A model generated the notes under the pieces. The model did no database searches, was not told where the DNA came from, and saw only the letters and a list, made by a program, of their open reading frames with translations. From Novosphingobium sp. CF614 (lineage in GTDB: Bacteria > Pseudomonadota > Alphaproteobacteria > Sphingomonadales > Sphingomonadaceae): DNA of 64,000 nt. This document shows positions 60,188-64,000 of the stretch, in pieces; position 1 is the first letter of the stretch, and each line of letters starts with the position of its first letter. Where the stretch lies: NCBI RefSeq assembly GCF_900113255.1, contig NZ_FOOR01000004.1:62001-126000 (forward strand). The letters are read 5' to 3'. A program made the position numbers and the translations under genes.

Positions 60188-60483
60188 TTCAACCCGTCTC
60201 ATTTTATCCGGCGATCGACGAAAACGACGCGATTCGCGATGCTTGTCAGGGAACTGACGCAGTATTCGGGCATTGGGCCAGCATCATGTCACGATATCGC
60301 TTCGTCACGCCCCATCGCACCGGAAAATGGTATCCCGACCTCGAAACGGCAAAGCGATTTGCCAGCGAGATCGGCGCGGGATTCATGGACACGCGGACGG
60401 GCCGCTTCATCGCCTATGTCGGCACCAAGCTGGAGATCGCTTCCGCGAACGTCGAGCCCGAGACGGCCATCGCCGCCCTGTGA
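60184..60483 (+). CDS. Small conserved-looking protein, function unknown
   Basis: The product is 99 residues from 60184, overlapping the thioredoxin stop by 4 bases, or 65 residues from an internal ATG at 60286. The part RYRFVTPHRTGKWYPDLETA, KRFASEIGAGFMDTRTGRFI, AYVGTKLE looks well folded and may be the true core; the first 34 residues look less ordered. No family is recognised. The overlap suggests translation coupled to the TlpA-like gene. Confidence 0.6.
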   Translation: MIQPVSFYPAIDENDAIRDACQGTDAVFGHWASIMSRYRFVTPHRTGKWYPDLETAKRFASEIGAGFMDTRTGRFIAYVGTKLEIASANVEPETAIAAL

Positions 60484-60524
60484 CGCCCCAGGCTGATGGT
60501 GCCGGCACTCCGCAAACCCGCCGT

Positions 60525-61160
60525 TCAGGCCGAATCCGCCATCCCGAGCTGTTCGCGGCCCCACCGCCACAGCGCCTCGACCTCACCCGCGGCCTTGCCT
60601 TCCGGATCGACTTCCGACGCCACTTCGCCCGCCTTGGAGGATCGATGGAACGCGGCCCGCTCCCCGAACGTGACGGGACATACCTTGAGCCCCAGGCCTT
60701 CGACGAAGGCCGCGGTTTCGGCGACAAGGCGCGAGGCCCGTGGCGGAACCCCGTTCAGCAGCACGAACGCCGGCTTGCGCGCATAGGCGACCAGTTCGGC
60801 GGTGGCCTCCAGGGCGTGAAGGTCGAAGGCGCGGGCCCGCGTCGGGATCAGCACCAGGTCCGCCGCGCGCACCGCCTCGCGCGAGGCGGTGTCCCCATGG
60901 GGCGGCGTGTCGATGACGAGAAGCTCGGCCCCTTCCCTGACCGCCTTCTGGATGGTGCCGAACAGCCGCACCGGCGGGCACGTCAGAACCTTGGGCAGGA
61001 AATCCCCGCGCCAGTCCCCCCAGACGGCGGCCGTGGCCTGCGGATCCAGGTCGATGACGCAGGCCTGCTTGCCGGCATAGGCCGCGCAGGTCGCCAGGTG
61101 CAGCGCCAGCGTGGTCTTTCCGGAGCCGCCCTTCTGGCTGACAATCGCGACAGTCGGCAT
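60525..61160 (-). CDS. ParA-family ATPase (chromosomal, stand-alone)
   Basis: The product is 211 residues. The deviant Walker A is VSQKGGSGKTTLALHLA (residues 10-17), then VIDLDPQATAAVWGDWRG and LLVIDTPPHGDTASREAVRA (Walker B). The short length and C-terminal EVEALWRWGREQ resemble plasmid-type ParA proteins that act without ParB. ATG at 61160 is used. It is convergent with the small protein gene. No ParB-like or centromere-like repeats are seen nearby. Confidence 0.8.
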   Translation of the reverse strand: MPTVAIVSQKGGSGKTTLALHLATCAAYAGKQACVIDLDPQATAAVWGDWRGDFLPKVLTCPPVRLFGTIQKAVREGAELLVIDTPPHGDTASREAVRAADLVLIPTRARAFDLHALEATAELVAYARKPAFVLLNGVPPRASRLVAETAAFVEGLGLKVCPVTFGERAAFHRSSKAGEVASEVDPEGKAAGEVEALWRWGREQLGMADSA

Positions 61161-61293
61161 TGCTTCGCGCTCCTCGCTTGCCGGCGGCATGCCCCCTTGA
61201 CGCCCTCGGCATCACGGAAAGTCGATTTTGACATGACTGGCCGCGGGGGGGAATGGCAAACTTGCCCGGGCGGCGGATATTGAAGGCCGGCCC

Positions 61294-62406
61294 CTAAGCC
61301 GCCGAGCGCAGATAGCTCTCCAGCCGCGCGATCAGGGCGGACTTGTCCGCTTCCGGCAGCCACGCCGCCTCGAACCCGTTGCGCGCGATCATCGTCAGTT
61401 CGTCGCGGGTCAGGTTGCTCCGATCGACCGCCCGGATCAGGACATCGTTGAGATATTCGCTGCCCATATACGCGGGATCATCAGAAGAGATGGTAACCTT
61501 CAACCCCGCATCCAGCATGGCGCGCACGACGTCGACCGGCTCTTTCAACCCGGCGCGCAAGGTGCCTGAAAAGGTGGGGCAGACGGTGAAATAGATGCTG
61601 CGCTGACGGGCGATGGCGACCAGTTCCGGCGATTGCACGATGTTGCCGCCGTGATCGATGCGATCCGCCTTCAGGTCCAGCAGCACGGTGCGGATATGGC
61701 CCAGGCTATCGACCTGATCCACGTCGCAATGCGCCGTCACATGCAGGCCGTTCACGCGTGCCTTGGCGAAATGAGCGCGGAACTTTTCGGGCGGGTTGTC
61801 CTTCTCGTCGGAATCCAGCCCCACGCCGACCAGATCGGCCTTGAACGGCAGAGCCGCATCCAGCGCAGCCATCGCGCTTTCCGCCGAAAGATCGCGCACG
61901 AAGCACAGGATCAGTTGCGATCGGATACCCAGCTTGGCCTGTGCATCCCGGCGGGCCCGCGTGATTCCCCCGATTACGGCCGCCATGGGCACGCCGCGCT
62001 TCAGGTGTTCCTGAGGATCGAAGAACATTTCGGCGTAGATGACGTTCTGCGAGGCTGCCTTGACCAGATAGGCATAGGCAAGGTCATAGAAATCCTGTTC
62101 CTTGAGAAGAACCTTCATGCCGTCGTAGTAGATCTTCAGAAAACTCGGCAGGTCGTGGAAATCATAACTGGCCTTCATCGCCGCCACATCGGCAAAAGGC
62201 AATTTCAGGCCATTGCGCCGCGCCAGCGCGAACTTCATGTCGGCTTCCAGCGTGCCCTCAAGGTGCACATGGTATTCGGCCTTGGGCATGCCGGCGATGA
62301 ATCGTGCCAGTTCGGGATCGGTGATCGGCGCGACGGCACCTGCCTGGCGTGGCACCGCGACAAGAGCGGCCATGCCCGCAATGAAACCCCGCCGATGGAT
62401 GAGCAT
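61294..62406 (-). CDS. Adenosine deaminase with a Tat-like signal peptide
   Basis: The product is 370 residues from the ATG at 62406, selected because AAGGGG lies 8 bases upstream. The first residues MLIHRRGFIAGMAALVAVP contain a twin-Arg followed by a hydrophobic core, consistent with export by the Tat system. The metal-binding HVHLEG (His46, His48), HVTAHCDVDQ, and TISSDDP (Asp pair) show a complete adenosine/adenine deaminase. It would deaminate adenosine to inosine in the periplasm; the usual enzyme is cytoplasmic. The coding sequence is a little less GC-rich than its neighbours, perhaps acquired. Confidence 0.85.
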   Translation of the reverse strand: MLIHRRGFIAGMAALVAVPRQAGAVAPITDPELARFIAGMPKAEYHVHLEGTLEADMKFALARRNGLKLPFADVAAMKASYDFHDLPSFLKIYYDGMKVLLKEQDFYDLAYAYLVKAASQNVIYAEMFFDPQEHLKRGVPMAAVIGGITRARRDAQAKLGIRSQLILCFVRDLSAESAMAALDAALPFKADLVGVGLDSDEKDNPPEKFRAHFAKARVNGLHVTAHCDVDQVDSLGHIRTVLLDLKADRIDHGGNIVQSPELVAIARQRSIYFTVCPTFSGTLRAGLKEPVDVVRAMLDAGLKVTISSDDPAYMGSEYLNDVLIRAVDRSNLTRDELTMIARNGFEAAWLPEADKSALIARLESYLRSAA

Positions 62407-62553
62407 TGACATATCCCCTTGCCTGATCGCCGGGCAGGTTGTCGGCGATGCATATGGCGGCGTCAAACGCACTTTCCAGAACAGGGCATTGGCATTTTTA
62501 GGTCGGGTGGCGCTGCCGGTATCGGCGAGCCGACCGCCGGCGGGGTGAAGCGC

Positions 62554-63681
62554 CTAGCCTTTCAGGTAATCGCGCCGGAAGTCGTTCGCGAAAGCCGCGA
62601 ACCGGCCCGCCGCGATCGCATCGCGCATGGCCTGCATCAGTTGCTGGTAGAACCATAAGTTGTGCTCGGTCAGCAGCATGGCGCCGAGCATCTCGCCCGA
62701 ACGGATCAGGTGGTGCAGGTAGGCGCGGCCGTAAGTCGCGCAGACCGGGCAGGCGCAGCGCGCGTCGATCGGGTCGGTATCTTCCGCGTGGCGGGCGTTG
62801 CGCATGTTGAGCGGGCCGTTCCAGGTGAAGGCCTGGCCGTTGCGGCCCGAGCGCGTCGGCAGCACGCAGTCGAACATGTCGACCCCGCGCTCGACCGCGC
62901 CGACCAGATCGTCGGGCTTGCCCACGCCCATCAGGTAGCGCGGGCGATCGGCGGGAAGCTGGCCGGGCGCGAAATCCAGCGTGGCGAACATCGCCTCCTG
63001 CCCCTCGCCCACGGCAAGGCCGCCGATGGCATAGCCATCGAAGCCGATGTCGGCCAGGGCATCGGCCGAAGTCTTGCGCAAGGCCTGGTCGAGGGCGCCC
63101 TGCTGGATGCCGAACAGCGCCGAGCTTTCCGCATGTTCGCCGCCGGCGTCGAACGCCGCCCGGCTGCGCCGCGCCCAGCGCATCGACATCTCCATGGAAC
63201 GCGCGATCACTTCGCGCGGCTGGTCGATCCTGGGGCATTCGTCGAAGCACATGACGATGTCCGATCCGAGCAGGCGCTGGATCTCCATCGAGCGTTCGGG
63301 CGTGAGCAGGTGGCGCGAACCGTCGAGGTGACTGGCGAAAGTCACGCCGTCCTCGGTGATCTTGCGCAGTTCCGAAAGGCTCATCACCTGATAGCCGCCA
63401 CTGTCGGTCAGGATCGGGCGATCCCAGTTCATGAACGCGTGCAGGCCGCCCAGCCGCGCCATGCGCTCGGCCCCGGGGCGCAGCATCAGGTGATAGGTAT
63501 TGCCCAGGATGATGTCGGCGCCGGCGGCACGCACGTCCTGCGGCTTCATCGCCTTCACCGTGGCGGCCGTGCCCACCGGCATGAAGGCCGGCGTGCGTAT
63601 CTCGCCGCGCCGCATGCTGATGACGCCGGTGCGCGCCTTGCCGTCGGCCGCGTGGACCTTGAATTCGAAGCGGGGTTTCAT
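62554..63681 (-). CDS. tgt: Queuine tRNA-ribosyltransferase
   Basis: The product is 375 residues. [20 protein letters not shown] (catalytic Asp), [13 protein letters not shown] and the zinc site [20 protein letters not shown] are signatures. It swaps guanine 34 of Asn, Asp, His and Tyr tRNAs for preQ1. ATG at 63681 is chosen; longer frames lack homology. It lies between the ADA and DUF481 genes with short gaps of 147 and 19 bases. Confidence 0.97.
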   Translation of the reverse strand: MKPRFEFKVHAADGKARTGVISMRRGEIRTPAFMPVGTAATVKAMKPQDVRAAGADIILGNTYHLMLRPGAERMARLGGLHAFMNWDRPILTDSGGYQVMSLSELRKITEDGVTFASHLDGSRHLLTPERSMEIQRLLGSDIVMCFDECPRIDQPREVIARSMEMSMRWARRSRAAFDAGGEHAESSALFGIQQGALDQALRKTSADALADIGFDGYAIGGLAVGEGQEAMFATLDFAPGQLPADRPRYLMGVGKPDDLVGAVERGVDMFDCVLPTRSGRNGQAFTWNGPLNMRNARHAEDTDPIDARCACPVCATYGRAYLHHLIRSGEMLGAMLLTEHNLWFYQQLMQAMRDAIAAGRFAAFANDFRRDYLKG

Positions 63682-63700
63682 GCCCCGCCCGTTAGAGAAC

Positions 63701-64000
63701 TCAGAAGCCGTAGACCAGCGAGAAGCGCGAGATCGTGTCCGTCTTGAGCGCGCCTTCGGGAGGCGCGGTCTCATGCTCGATCGAATAGGACAGCCTTGCC
63801 TTCACCCCCCGGGCCATGCCCGCCTCGATGCCGGTCTGCGACGTGAAACTGCTGTTTTCGGATTCGACATAGCCGGTCGCATCCTGCGTCAGCTTGACGG
63901 CCGGATTGATCTTCCAGTCGAAGTCGAACGAAGTCAGCATCGACCAGGCGGTCTCGGACGGCTCGGTGATGAAGTGCGTGCGGCGCACGGCCGGTCCCAC
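63701..64000 (-). CDS. DUF481 outer-membrane-type protein (C-terminal part)
   Basis: Only the last 99 or so residues lie in the window; the gene begins beyond 64000. [20 protein letters not shown] and [20 protein letters not shown] alternate hydrophobic and polar residues as beta strands, and the chain ends in FSLVYGF with a terminal Phe, the outer-membrane barrel signal. This matches DUF481 (YdiY-like) salt-induced proteins. The left neighbour is tgt, 19 bases away. Confidence 0.75.
   Translation of the reverse strand: MGPAVRRTHFITEPSETAWSMLTSFDFDWKINPAVKLTQDATGYVESENSSFTSQTGIEAGMARGVKARLSYSIEHETAPPEGALKTDTISRFSLVYGF

Overview
This 64-kb, GC-rich window is chromosomal DNA of an alphaproteobacterium, most likely a sphingomonad (Sphingomonadaceae; a Novosphingobium-like genus is possible but unproven). 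The evidence is GC-rich codon usage, DUF6481 and UPF0262 proteins, TTGACTTT-type promoters in front of ribosomal and RNA polymerase genes, and sphingomonad-like core gene sets. Nearly all the DNA is coding.

Layout. (1) 1-6201, minus strand: a tightly overlapping surface-polysaccharide operon (spike-base-like protein, SGNH esterase, GT4 glycosyltransferase, two hexapeptide acyltransferases, O-antigen-polymerase-like membrane protein, and a sugar transferase running off the left edge). It is preceded by a truncated gmd remnant. (2) 6508-13398: cold-shock protein, DUF6481, spermidine-synthase-like protein, DPM1/GtrA glycosyltransferase, leuB, recO, ubiK, tspO, tlyA and a proline-rich lipoprotein. 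(3) 13399-14177: a gene-poor stretch with short repeats and a tiny ORF preceded by an extremely strong Shine-Dalgarno, ending in a perfect terminator. (4) 14178-18303: a complete four-gene Anbu (proteasome-like) operon: ATP-grasp, alpha-E, transglutaminase, Anbu. (5) 18433-31579: HAD hydrolase, rpmJ, paired DUF4136-like envelope proteins, M14 peptidase, cdd, GH25, UPF0262, dnaB, aminotransferase, ftsH, a secreted unknown, a ParA ATPase and rpoZ.

(6) 31687-53950: a type VI secretion system. Fifteen minus-strand genes (tssA, B, C, a second tssC, E, F, G, clpV, hcp, vgrG, DUF6931, FHA/tagH, tssK, tssL, tssM) lie opposite a divergent PAAR gene. No tssJ, Ser/Thr kinase/phosphatase pair, adaptor or recognisable effector is seen. 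Many neighbours overlap by 1-4 bases, which implies translational coupling.

(7) 54042-54815: a low-GC insert with a doc toxin and its antitoxin, and a nearby consensus promoter with an embedded operator-like palindrome that leads into no intact gene. (8) 54978-64000: rpiB-glyA-small membrane protein-nrdR, a GIY-YIG/TrmJ fusion gene, rpsD, a TlpA-like thioredoxin with a coupled small protein, a second ParA ATPase, an apparently Tat-exported adenosine deaminase, tgt, and the 3' part of a DUF481 gene.

The most unusual items are the in-frame GIY-YIG-TrmJ fusion whose linker is a large inverted repeat, the strong-SD micro-ORF at 13.8 kb, the TssJ-less T6SS with two diverged sheath subunits, and repeated independent short tandem duplications (10-15 bp, two or three copies).
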